Source of the DNA: an uncultured Lachnospiraceae bacterium
GTDB taxonomy: Bacteria; Bacillota; Clostridia; Lachnospirales; Lachnospiraceae
Direction: 5' to 3'
DNA: 56,057 nt
Assembly: GCA_910579865.1 (NCBI GenBank)
Contig: CAJTXA010000021.1
Location: forward strand, 1 to 56,057
Numbering within the stretch: the stretch's first letter is position 1; the number at the start of each line of letters is the position of its first letter. This document shows positions 48,235 through 56,057 of this stretch, one piece after another. The position numbers and the translations under genes were made by a program. The notes beneath the pieces were generated by a model. It saw nothing but the letters and a program-made list of their open reading frames with translations. It did not search any database and was not told the origin of the DNA.

Positions 48235-51200
48235 ATGAAGAAAAACAATAATTACAGATGGGTAAAGCATATCATCAAAGAAGTATCTGAACTTGAAGAT
48301 GGTAAAACAGAAGTTACCCAATATGTAGTTATTGGCAGACAAGACTTACGTTTTGATTTATTTCTTGTGTCTCCATATACAGATTTCATTCTAAATCTTC
48401 CACACGATAAAACCACAACACAGATTGCATATGCAAATGTTGTTGTGCCATTCCTAAATTATGTCTATGAGCATCCTGATTTTGAGATTGATAAACTAAC
48501 AGTTCAGGATGGCATTGACTTTCTTAATAGTCTTAATGTTACCCCATATACAAAACATTTATATTCCTGTAGATTAGAAGCATTTTATATCTATTTACAG
48601 GATAAAGGGATTATTTCTTTTAATAAACATTTTCCTCTATTCAAAGGGAAATACAAAAACATTATAAAAGGCAGTAAAAAGGAAGTAATCCATAATTTAA
48701 AAGCAGAATATATTCCGCTGTTTATCAACACAGCAGTAGAAGTGGTTCCAGAGATTGCATTAGGAGTTTATCTCCAATGCTTCGGTGGTCTTAGGATCAG
48801 TGAAGTGTCTGCTATTGAGTATGAGAATATTTCATTAAAATGTGATTCTGCTGGTATTAGAACAATGGTTGTCAATCTTAAAGATAAGGATCTCAGACCT
48901 GATACAGAATATGGTTTTATTGCAAAGAGCAAGAAGAACAGAAAACAGGAGATTATTCCTGTATTTGGCGATTTATTATGTACACTTTATGAGATTCATA
49001 AAGAGAAGTATAAACAGGAAACAACAGATGCAGTGTTTATTGATGAGAAAGGTCTGCCAATGACAAATTATACTTATGCAAATAAGTTTGCAAAGTTAAA
49101 GAGAGCTTTTATTCAAAAATTGGAGGAAGCAGAGGATTTTGAAGCACAGGCATATGCTATGTACTTAAAAAGTTATAGATGGAAAACTCATATTTGCAGA
49201 GGAATATTCTCTAATCAGGTTGCAAATGCAACGAATAATATTGGAGAAATTGCACTTTGGAGAGGTGATTCAAGTATGACATCAGCATTGACTTACCTAA
49301 ATAATAAAGAGGAAGTTGGAAAAGATGTAGAGAAAATACTTGATGAATTATATAAAGGGGGGTTACAGCTTATGGCAGTAATAGATGAATCAAAATATAT
49401 CAAGATAGTGGAAATTAGAAAAGTTGTAGGTAAAAATATAACAACAAAAGTATTTGCACAAATGTTTCCAGAATATCCAATTATAAAAATATCAGACACA
49501 TATTGCTTTGCTTATGATGGGAACAGAGTAGAGGTTATAAGAGAGATTTCACAAGTATTTATGGAATATTACTTTCCACAAAGCATAACTGATCCATATG
49601 AAAAAGTGGAATATTATCTAAACAGATGTGATGATGTAACACACAGGAGGTATCCTGTTTTATTTGATACTTATAAAGATTTTGTGCATGAAAAGATTAC
49701 AAATAGCAAACAGGTAAAAAAGAACTTAATGCAGATGATTGGCATTTGTATAAACCTGTTTCGATATTTGATTCAATCTATGGATGAATTGCTTTTAAAG
49801 CATAAAGCAGATAACTTTGATGTAAATTCACTTACAGAAATGGATGTTAGAAAAATCATTACAAACGAAGACATTCCTGTTACTTATGTTCAATATTTTG
49901 GATACTACTTGACATATCTGAAAGAAAATAAACAGTTAAATATTGATATTATGATTAAAGTAAAACAGGGAGTCAGGATGAAGAAAGATAGTGATTTCTA
50001 TACATTGGAAGAGTGGAGCTGTTTTGTCAATCTTGCTATTGATATTGACAGACATATACAAAAATCCATGAATAATGTTACTTATGCAAAATGTTGGCTT
50101 TATCTATTGTTGCACTTATGCCTTACATGGAGAAAATCAGATATTATTTCCATGCCTGCACTTGATAATCTACTGGATATTGAAAAATATGATCTGAAAT
50201 GGTTTGAAGATAATTCATTCCATATGAAAGATGCAAATTATATCATCAGTAATACCAAGTTGTATGTGGAGCAGTATCAGACACAGAAAACAGGGGCATA
50301 TAAACATTTTAATGTTCCAGATTCCTTTAAAATTCCTGTTTCGATAGCAATTATTATTTTGGAACAGTGGCGAAGGAGATTGAGCCAAGAGTCGCTTTTC
50401 GGAAAAGATAATTTCAGCAGCACACAAGTACTTACAGACTATTTGGGAGAAACAATGAAGCAGTTTTCAAGTATTATGGCAAATAGAACATTACTCTCTT
50501 TAGTAGATAATCTTTCGGGGGAGACAGGAACAGCGGATAGCTATATAAGAGTGAGTACCTATATGCGTTCCCATAAGGCAAACTATTATAATATGTCAGA
50601 TACTACTTCCACATATCTGCATTCCATGTATTCTGATACAGAATTAAATGAAGCAACGCTCCAACTGTATGACAGGGGGATGTTTGGGTGGCTTTATGAT
50701 TCCCTGTTAAAAGTAGCAGAAGATGAAAAAATTCCGCAAAAGGAGCAGACAGACCTTATTGTACATATGAAACAAGGAATATCAGCGGATAGGTTGGAAC
50801 AATTATCAGAGCTTCTTTACCAACAGTCTATAACCAAAGAAAGAGTAATCAATGAAATTTTGAAATTGTCACAAGATGAAATAAGAAGCATTGTTAAGAA
50901 ACTTGTGGATGGAAGTCTTATAAGCAAGCAGGATGGAGTTTTGTGTATCAGAGAAAATAACTGCAGATATCCTGTCAGAACAGACTGTATGAATTGTGAG
51001 TATTCAATTCCGACAGTTTATACCCTGTTGTCTGTGTGTGCAGAGTTGAATAATATTCTCAAAAGTAAAGTTCCATCCTGTCAATATGACAGAATCAGGA
51101 CTATGAATAAAATGCTCAGACTGTATTCGGTAGTCAAAGAAGCAGAAAATGCTTTTGGTGAGGAGTATATCAATTCATATATTGATGCTTTAGAGTTAAA

Positions 51201-51273
51201 GCAAAATATCTGTGATACTTATAAGCTGTTATCCGCAAAAGAGGAAGATATATTGAAGGAGGAGAGTGGATGA
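48235..51273 (+). CDS. Tyrosine recombinase of a Tn554-like trio (TnpA-like, double length)
   Basis: A 1012-residue protein. The first half has a complete catalytic set: R187 (GGLRISEV), H319-x2-R322 (KTHICRGIF), W342 and Y354 (LWRGDSSMTSALTYL). The second half repeats the general fold (SAM-like N-terminus, then LHLCLTWRKSDIISM) but lacks a clear catalytic tyrosine. It ends with a Cys-rich patch (CRYPVRTDCMNCEYS). Standard TnpA is about 360 residues, so this is a fusion or duplication. The stop overlaps the next gene by 4 bp. Confidence 0.72.
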   Translation: MKKNNNYRWVKHIIKEVSELEDGKTEVTQYVVIGRQDLRFDLFLVSPYTDFILNLPHDKTTTQIAYANVVVPFLNYVYEHPDFEIDKLTVQDGIDFLNSLNVTPYTKHLYSCRLEAFYIYLQDKGIISFNKHFPLFKGKYKNIIKGSKKEVIHNLKAEYIPLFINTAVEVVPEIALGVYLQCFGGLRISEVSAIEYENISLKCDSAGIRTMVVNLKDKDLRPDTEYGFIAKSKKNRKQEIIPVFGDLLCTLYEIHKEKYKQETTDAVFIDEKGLPMTNYTYANKFAKLKRAFIQKLEEAEDFEAQAYAMYLKSYRWKTHICRGIFSNQVANATNNIGEIALWRGDSSMTSALTYLNNKEEVGKDVEKILDELYKGGLQLMAVIDESKYIKIVEIRKVVGKNITTKVFAQMFPEYPIIKISDTYCFAYDGNRVEVIREISQVFMEYYFPQSITDPYEKVEYYLNRCDDVTHRRYPVLFDTYKDFVHEKITNSKQVKKNLMQMIGICINLFRYLIQSMDELLLKHKADNFDVNSLTEMDVRKIITNEDIPVTYVQYFGYYLTYLKENKQLNIDIMIKVKQGVRMKKDSDFYTLEEWSCFVNLAIDIDRHIQKSMNNVTYAKCWLYLLLHLCLTWRKSDIISMPALDNLLDIEKYDLKWFEDNSFHMKDANYIISNTKLYVEQYQTQKTGAYKHFNVPDSFKIPVSIAIIILEQWRRRLSQESLFGKDNFSSTQVLTDYLGETMKQFSSIMANRTLLSLVDNLSGETGTADSYIRVSTYMRSHKANYYNMSDTTSTYLHSMYSDTELNEATLQLYDRGMFGWLYDSLLKVAEDEKIPQKEQTDLIVHMKQGISADRLEQLSELLYQQSITKERVINEILKLSQDEIRSIVKKLVDGSLISKQDGVLCIRENNCRYPVRTDCMNCEYSIPTVYTLLSVCAELNNILKSKVPSCQYDRIRTMNKMLRLYSVVKEAENAFGEEYINSYIDALELKQNICDTYKLLSAKEEDILKEESG

Positions 51274-52988
51274 ACAATAAATTAGACAGAAAATCCACAA
51301 ATGATATTTGTGGTATGTGTGTGGATGAGTATTTAGAAGAAGGAAGTGCTTCTGGATATTGTGTTATCCAAACAAGAATCAATGATGATATTCCTTTGTT
51401 GGACTGTGAAGGTATGCTTGCAGAATTAAAGGAAAAAGGTGTTATTAATAATGATGCTTTTAAGGATAATGTTTGGAGTTGCTTTTATGATTTATATGAA
51501 ATAAATATAAAGTTTGATTTTAATATATATGTACCGCAAGAAGTGATTTTGAGTTTGAAAAAGTATATGCTGGTTAAGCTGTATTTAAAGAAAAACGAAG
51601 TAAAAACTGTTCAAATTGCTTTTCACCATATAAAGGACATGCTTGAAAAAACAAGTGTTTTTGATATAGATACTGTTCCTGATTTTAGAAAATATGTTTC
51701 AAATAACCAGACAGTTTTGTATTTGAGCAATTGTAAGGAGTTTTTACAGTTCTGCACGTTTAAAGAGGCTTGTGAGTTTTATTCAAAGATTAAGAACTTT
51801 ACAATCAGAAATAACCCTAAATCGAGAGAAATACCAAGCTATGATTCCATTCTGAAATATGATTGTCTGATTAGAAATTTTATTGATACAGGCAATATAG
51901 ATTTACGGATGAAATATTGTTCCATTCTAATATGGTGGATGATTTCAACAATTATTCCATTAAGACCATCAGAGTTTCTGCTGTTAAGAAGAAACTGCAT
52001 CTATAAGAAGAAAGAAAAATTCTATATTCACATTGAGAGAATAAAAAGTAAATCAGATAGGAAAAACTATAATGTTCCGATTATGACAGAATTTCAGATT
52101 CCAGAAGCACTGTTTGAATTTATTAGTGACTATATAGATTATGCAAACGAAATTGACCGCAGTGATTATCTTGTTTCAGATAATTTTTATATAAAGCAGT
52201 TGACAAGGAACTATAAAAGAAATAAACAAAAGATAACTCTTCAAAAATTCAATTATTTATTTCTAATGTTTGAAAATGAGGTTGTAGAAGGCATATATCA
52301 CTATGAGGTTGTAGCACTTGGAACAGCTATAAAAGACAATCAAATCGAGAGAATTCGTTTAGGAGATACAAGGCATCTTGCTTTTATGAATATGCTGATG
52401 CAGGGATTGAATCCCCTCTATATACAGCGGATTGGCGGTCATTATACCTTAGAAGAGCAACTATCATACTGCAACCATTTAGATATCTTTACAAGTGCGA
52501 AAACCTATATGCTGTCAAAGATGTTGAATAACAAGAATGAAGTGTATTACAGGAATTATTCTGATAATATTGATTGGGGATTGAAGCAAACGGAGAAAGA
52601 ATTATTAGGAGCAAAATTTTATCAGCTACCTAAAGTCAAAGATGGAGCGGGAAGATGTACCTCAACTAATTTTCCGATGGACTGCAGATGTGAAGACTGC
52701 TTATTCTGTGAACATTTCATACCAGAAAAGAATGTGGCACAGGATTATATTGCTGAATTGAAGCAGAGTAATCTCCAAAATATAGAAATAAAAAAGGAAG
52801 TCTTGAAAAAGCTGTTAAAAGAACAGATTAAGGATGAAAAGGAGATTGGAACTGTAAGCATGAATCTTGCTGCATTGATTAATCAGGAGATGATACTGAA
52901 TGCTTATACACTAAGTTTGGAGAAAGGAGGAGATAAGCTATGCGAACAGATGGAAGACCAGCTTTATATACAAATGAACAGTTGCTAA
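51270..52988 (+). CDS. Tyrosine recombinase of a Tn554-like trio (TnpB-like)
   Basis: A 572-residue protein. Catalytic residues are R232 (IIPLRPSEFLLLRR), R368-H369 (LGDTRHLAFM), H391 and Y400 (RIGGHYTLEEQLSY). A C-terminal Cys patch (CRCEDCLFCEHF) resembles that of TnpB relatives. AAGGAGGAG lies upstream. It works with the preceding recombinase on element excision and insertion. Confidence 0.78.
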   Translation: MNNKLDRKSTNDICGMCVDEYLEEGSASGYCVIQTRINDDIPLLDCEGMLAELKEKGVINNDAFKDNVWSCFYDLYEINIKFDFNIYVPQEVILSLKKYMLVKLYLKKNEVKTVQIAFHHIKDMLEKTSVFDIDTVPDFRKYVSNNQTVLYLSNCKEFLQFCTFKEACEFYSKIKNFTIRNNPKSREIPSYDSILKYDCLIRNFIDTGNIDLRMKYCSILIWWMISTIIPLRPSEFLLLRRNCIYKKKEKFYIHIERIKSKSDRKNYNVPIMTEFQIPEALFEFISDYIDYANEIDRSDYLVSDNFYIKQLTRNYKRNKQKITLQKFNYLFLMFENEVVEGIYHYEVVALGTAIKDNQIERIRLGDTRHLAFMNMLMQGLNPLYIQRIGGHYTLEEQLSYCNHLDIFTSAKTYMLSKMLNNKNEVYYRNYSDNIDWGLKQTEKELLGAKFYQLPKVKDGAGRCTSTNFPMDCRCEDCLFCEHFIPEKNVAQDYIAELKQSNLQNIEIKKEVLKKLLKEQIKDEKEIGTVSMNLAALINQEMILNAYTLSLEKGGDKLCEQMEDQLYIQMNSC

Positions 52989-53512
52989 ATGTTTTGAAGG
53001 ACTATCAAGAGAATCATCCAAATCAAAAGATAAAATATGCACAGTTAGAGAAAGCTACAGGTATCAAGGTACATATATGGAAATATCAAATGAGGGATAC
53101 CATAGAAGCTATTAACAAAAAGATTGCAGGAGCAAATATTCCTGCAAGGACAGGTTATAATTTGCCAAGTGTGGAAGATATGCTCATAAATATTGAAAAT
53201 GAGCCTGCTATGCAGAAATATTATTTACAGACACTTTCTGATATGGTGAACAATCTATATCAGTATAAAGAAGCAAGTAAAAGTATTGACATCCTGAATG
53301 CAGATCACAAAGAAGAAGTAGATACTTTGAAGATAGAAAATGAGGAATTGAAAAAGATGCTGGACAATCAGCAGGATGTAATCAACAGATATATTTTGTC
53401 TTCTGCTTCTAAACAAAAAAGGGAGAAGGCAGGAATCAAAGAAAATATCATTCAGCTTGATGCTGATAGTCTGAAAAGATATGACGAAATGTTTGAAGCA
53501 CTGATGAAATAG
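52940..53512 (+). CDS. TnpC-like accessory protein of the recombinase trio
   Basis: A 190-residue protein: RTDGRPALYTNEQLLNVLKD and KATGIKVHIWKYQM form an HTH-like start, and a coiled coil lies at about 110-160. It overlaps the previous gene by 49 bp with GGAGGAGAT inside it. In Tn554 the third gene product orients and supports the recombinases. Confidence 0.7.
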   Translation: MRTDGRPALYTNEQLLNVLKDYQENHPNQKIKYAQLEKATGIKVHIWKYQMRDTIEAINKKIAGANIPARTGYNLPSVEDMLINIENEPAMQKYYLQTLSDMVNNLYQYKEASKSIDILNADHKEEVDTLKIENEELKKMLDNQQDVINRYILSSASKQKREKAGIKENIIQLDADSLKRYDEMFEALMK

Positions 53513-53522
53513 AAAATAATGA

Positions 53523-53551
53523 GCAAACGGAGAGATTCTGTTTGCTTTTTT
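53523..53551 (+). terminator. Terminator after the recombinase trio
   Basis: GCAAAC (53523-53528) pairs with GTTTGC (53540-53545), followed by T6. Confidence 0.75.
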
Positions 53552-53756
53552 AGGATAAATTGTAGGTATTCGCTTTTTAAAAAATTGAGCATAAAATGCA
53601 ATATTATAATAATTTATAAAACTATATTTCAATAAATGAAACAATATAGCAATGAATGAAATAAGCTGTCATAAGATGCTCAAAAACGATTCAAAAATCA
53701 ATCTATTGTATAGGGAAAGAAAACTTTAAATATAGTCAAAGATTAAATTCTATAGC

Positions 53757-53966
53757 CCAACGGGTCGAGCGTATCTCGAATGGAAGAAGACAATAAGCTC
53801 CAGTGGAGGTTATTGTTTTCTGGAATGTCCCGCATCAGGTTGCTGGTCCCCAAGCTAAAATGTTCAGCAAGCTGGACATTTTACCTGATAGCTTCATGCT
53901 TTTTGGAGCGTCAAGGGCGAGACAACCTGTTCAGCAAGGAACTTGCTAGGTTGGCGAGACCCGTGT
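53757..53966 (+). ncRNA. Candidate structured RNA, family unknown
   Basis: About 210 bases, clearly richer in G and C than the surroundings, with nested helices. P1 is ACGGGTC (53760-53766) with GACCCGT (53958-53964). P2 is ACAATAA (53790-53796) with TTATTGT (53810-53816). P3 is ATCAGGT (53834-53840) with ACCTGAT (53883-53889), enclosing AAAATGTTCAGC/GCTGGACATTTT (53857-53882). P4 is CAACCT-AGCAAG with CTTGCT-AGGTTG (53923-53953). The closing helix makes one multibranched fold. The strand is not certain, because helices do not tell direction. Confidence 0.6.
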
Positions 53967-54004
53967 ACTTTGTAAGTGTCACTCTATCAGAGTTTATGCA
54001 GTAG

Positions 54005-54109
54005 GTACTGGCTTTATTTGGATTTTTTGAATGGAAGCGAATACCCGAAGATGAAGTCGAAGGTTATCCTACACAAATTGGCTTGCAATCTGATACAGAA
54101 GCATTATAA
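54005..54109 (+). pseudogene. Remnant coding stretch without start
   Basis: After a TAG at 54002, the frame reads VLALFGFFEWKRIPEDEVEG and ends TAA at 54109. It looks like the tail of a protein whose start has been lost. Family not recognised. Confidence 0.35.
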
Positions 54110-54151
54110 TAATACCATAGGAAAAATTTTTGAACATAAAAGGTGATGGTA

Positions 54152-54415
54152 ATGAACAAAATAGAATTTTTTACAAATGATAGATATTTGGTATTGAAAA
54201 CATTATATGAACATCAGATAGAGATTAATAATGCAGAGATATGTCCTATTACACAACAGGAGATAGCGGATGCTCTTGGCTGTAGTAAAGCAAAGGTGAA
54301 TATGGTTTTGAATGAGTTGATCGACAATGGTTATGTTCAAATTTACAATAATACGAAGGGCAGATATGTTTTGACAGAAGATGCAAAAAAGATAATGAAG
54401 AAATTAAAGTCCTGA
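54152..54415 (+). CDS. Winged-helix transcription regulator
   Basis: An 87-residue protein: FFTNDRYLVLKTLYEHQIEI, then CPITQQEIADALGCSKAKVN, a recognition helix and GYVQIYNNTKGRYVLTEDAK, a wing. AGGTGATGG lies upstream. It precedes the restriction subunit by 51 bp and probably controls the locus. Similar small MarR-like proteins stand at the head of type I loci. Confidence 0.7.
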   Translation: MNKIEFFTNDRYLVLKTLYEHQIEINNAEICPITQQEIADALGCSKAKVNMVLNELIDNGYVQIYNNTKGRYVLTEDAKKIMKKLKS

Positions 54416-54466
54416 ATATCGGACAGGAAATATATTAAAATAAAAAGAATTGAAGGAGAAAAGATT

Positions 54467-56057
54467 ATGCAGTTGACACCAGAAGAGATTGCAGAGCAAC
54501 AGAAAAATGAAGAAAACACAAAGAAAAAGTATATTACACCTATCATTCAGGAGAGATGGGGAAAAGAAAACTCTGATAATATTATTATGGAATATTATTT
54601 TACAGATGGCAGGGTAAATATTGACGGAGATAAAGTATCAAGGGGAGAGAAGAAAAAAGCAGATTATCTTCTGTTGTTTAAAGACAACATTCCTTTGGCT
54701 TTGGTGGAAGCGAAGGGAATAGAGCATAGTGCAATGGAAGGATACCAACAGGTTCTTGAGTATGCTGAAATTTTGGATATTCCGTTTGCTTATACGACAA
54801 ATGGGATTGATTTGATTGAAGAGGATTTAATCATCCATAAGAATAACGATAAACTAAAAATGCAGGATTTCCCATATCCCGAAGAATTGTGGGATAGATA
54901 TATTAAGGAAAAAGGTTTGACAGAAGATGAAGTTAGATTAATCAATCAACCTTATTATATTGACGCATCGAAGGCAAAGCCGAAGAAACCGCGCTATTAT
55001 CAGAGAATTGCTATTAACAGGGTGATTGATGCAATCGCACAGGGGAAGAACAGGATGCTCCTTGTCATGGCAACAGGAACAGGCAAGACATTTACTGCAT
55101 TTCAGATTGTATGGAGATTGTGGAAAAGTAAGACAAAAAAGAAAATCTTGTATTTGGTTGATAGAAATGCACTCGCAGACCAGACAATGCAGAAAGATTT
55201 TAAACCATTTGTGGATGCTGGTGTCATGGTGAAAATGAAAAGTGCAAATATCAAGAAAGATACTGCCTATGAGGTATATACAGCACTTTATCAGCAGTTG
55301 AAAAGCAAAGATAAAGATTATTATAAGGAGCTCCCGCCTGATTTCTTTGATATGATTATTGTGGATGAGTGTCACAGAGGTTCTGCTGATTTGGATTCCA
55401 ATTGGCATGAAATATTGGCGTATTTCGGCTCTGCTACTCAGCTTGGTCTTACTGCAACACCAAAAGAAACAGAAGATGTGTCAAATATTAATTATTTTTG
55501 TGCGGAGACAGATGATAAACCATTGTATACATATTCATTGAAACAGGGAATTGAAGATGGTTTTCTTGCTCCATACAGGGTTATTTCAGTTGAACTTAAT
55601 ATTGATAAGGATGGATATAGACCGCCATCAGGGAAATTGGATGTAGATGGGAATCCTGTAGAAGATAGAGTTTATACACAAAAAGACTTTGACAGAACTA
55701 TTGTCGTGGAAGAAAGGCAGGAAATTGTTGCAAAAAGAATCACTGATTACATGAAAGAAAATGACTGCAGGTATGCAAAGACAATTGTGTTCTGCGAAAA
55801 CATTGACCATGCAGATGCTATGGTTTTGAAATTGAAAAACCTCAATTCAGACTTGGTTCAGGAGAACAGTAAGTACATAATGAAGATTACAGGCGATGAT
55901 GAAATTGGAAAGGCAGAATTGGAAAATTTCACTGATCCGAATACAAAGTATCCTGTTATTGCTGTTACAAGCAAACTGATGTCAACAGGCGTGGATTCAG
56001 AGACCTGTGAATTGATTGTTTTGGATAAGTCTATTGGCTCCATGACAGAGTTTAAGC
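54467..56057 (+). CDS. hsdR: Type I restriction enzyme R subunit, 5' part (runs off the edge)
   Basis: The first 530 residues. The PD-(D/E)xK nuclease domain is KADYLLLFKDNIPLALVEAK at about residue 65. The SF2 helicase follows: Walker A MATGTGKT at about 201, IIVDECHR at about 297 and LTATP. HsdR translocates and cuts unmodified DNA in a complex with HsdM and HsdS, which should lie to the right. GAAGGAG lies upstream. Confidence 0.9.
   Translation, partial: MQLTPEEIAEQQKNEENTKKKYITPIIQERWGKENSDNIIMEYYFTDGRVNIDGDKVSRGEKKKADYLLLFKDNIPLALVEAKGIEHSAMEGYQQVLEYAEILDIPFAYTTNGIDLIEEDLIIHKNNDKLKMQDFPYPEELWDRYIKEKGLTEDEVRLINQPYYIDASKAKPKKPRYYQRIAINRVIDAIAQGKNRMLLVMATGTGKTFTAFQIVWRLWKSKTKKKILYLVDRNALADQTMQKDFKPFVDAGVMVKMKSANIKKDTAYEVYTALYQQLKSKDKDYYKELPPDFFDMIIVDECHRGSADLDSNWHEILAYFGSATQLGLTATPKETEDVSNINYFCAETDDKPLYTYSLKQGIEDGFLAPYRVISVELNIDKDGYRPPSGKLDVDGNPVEDRVYTQKDFDRTIVVEERQEIVAKRITDYMKENDCRYAKTIVFCENIDHADAMVLKLKNLNSDLVQENSKYIMKITGDDEIGKAELENFTDPNTKYPVIAVTSKLMSTGVDSETCELIVLDKSIGSMTEFK

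Noticed and set aside
53780..54004. A 74-codon + strand open frame across the folded region
   Set aside because: No ribosome site, composition set by the RNA helices, and no similarity to a known protein. The helices explain the sequence better.
1..56057. tRNA or rRNA genes, cas genes, tracrRNA
   Set aside because: None recognised by eye. An anti-repeat complementary to the CRISPR repeat (GGGGAACTACGAC-like) was looked for and not found.

Overview
The window is AT-rich, low-GC Firmicutes DNA with strong AGGAGG-type ribosome binding sites. Its phage and mobile-element families are those typical of gut Clostridia (Lachnospiraceae-like); the genus cannot be fixed from this sequence. Bases 1 to about 41.3 kb are most of a contractile-tailed (PBSX/XkdK-like, myovirus) prophage. 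Bases 41.4-56 kb are a different accessory region.

Prophage layout. (a) 1-2.1 kb: a tandem array of near-identical regulatory cassettes that runs off the left edge. Each has a coiled-coil/Cys-cluster protein, a small HTH protein and a convergent Cro/CI-type repressor, and each cassette has its own operator sequence. (b) 2.1-6.9 kb: ERF recombinase, replication protein, antirepressor, PAPS-reductase-like protein, decayed small genes and a DUF1492-type late regulator. (c) 6.9-20.6 kb: packaging and head genes (TerS with an HNH domain inserted in-frame, TerL, portal, MuF head protein fused to an ADP-ribosyltransferase toxin followed by putative immunity genes, scaffold, decoration, capsid E, connectors), then sheath, tube and a tail-assembly chaperone with an A AAA AAC -1 frameshift site. 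(d) 20.6-33.4 kb: tape measure, LysM, hub, baseplate and two paralogous tail fibres. This tail operon is interrupted at 23.6-26.4 kb by an accessory insertion. (e) 33.5-36 kb: a radical-SAM CXXX-repeat peptide modification cluster. (f) 36-37.9 kb: XhlA-like protein, holin, a type I toxin-antitoxin locus and an amidase endolysin. (g) 37.9-41.1 kb: a broken Dam methylase, an XRE repressor module, duplicated accessory genes and further small toxin-like genes.

The most striking content is a set of mini CRISPR arrays with 36-bp type II-C-like repeats lying among the prophage accessory genes: a solitary repeat at 24361, repeat-spacer-repeat-spacer-repeat at 26113-26278, repeat-spacer-repeat at 39771-39872, and a remnant at 40842. 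No cas gene or tracrRNA was seen. One spacer matches this phage's own tape-measure gene at 29 of 30 bases, with a synonymous difference. A second matches another tape-measure site at codon level. This fits phage-borne guides that use a host Cas9 against related phages, or RNA decoys.

Right-hand region: a 3' fragment of an rlmD/rumA-type rRNA methyltransferase (possible integration junction), two minus-strand genes of unknown function, a winged-helix protein, a secreted repeat protein preceded by a G9 tract, a Tn554-like trio of recombinase genes, a strongly folded non-coding segment at 53757-53966, and the start of a type I restriction locus (winged-helix regulator and hsdR, which runs off the right edge).
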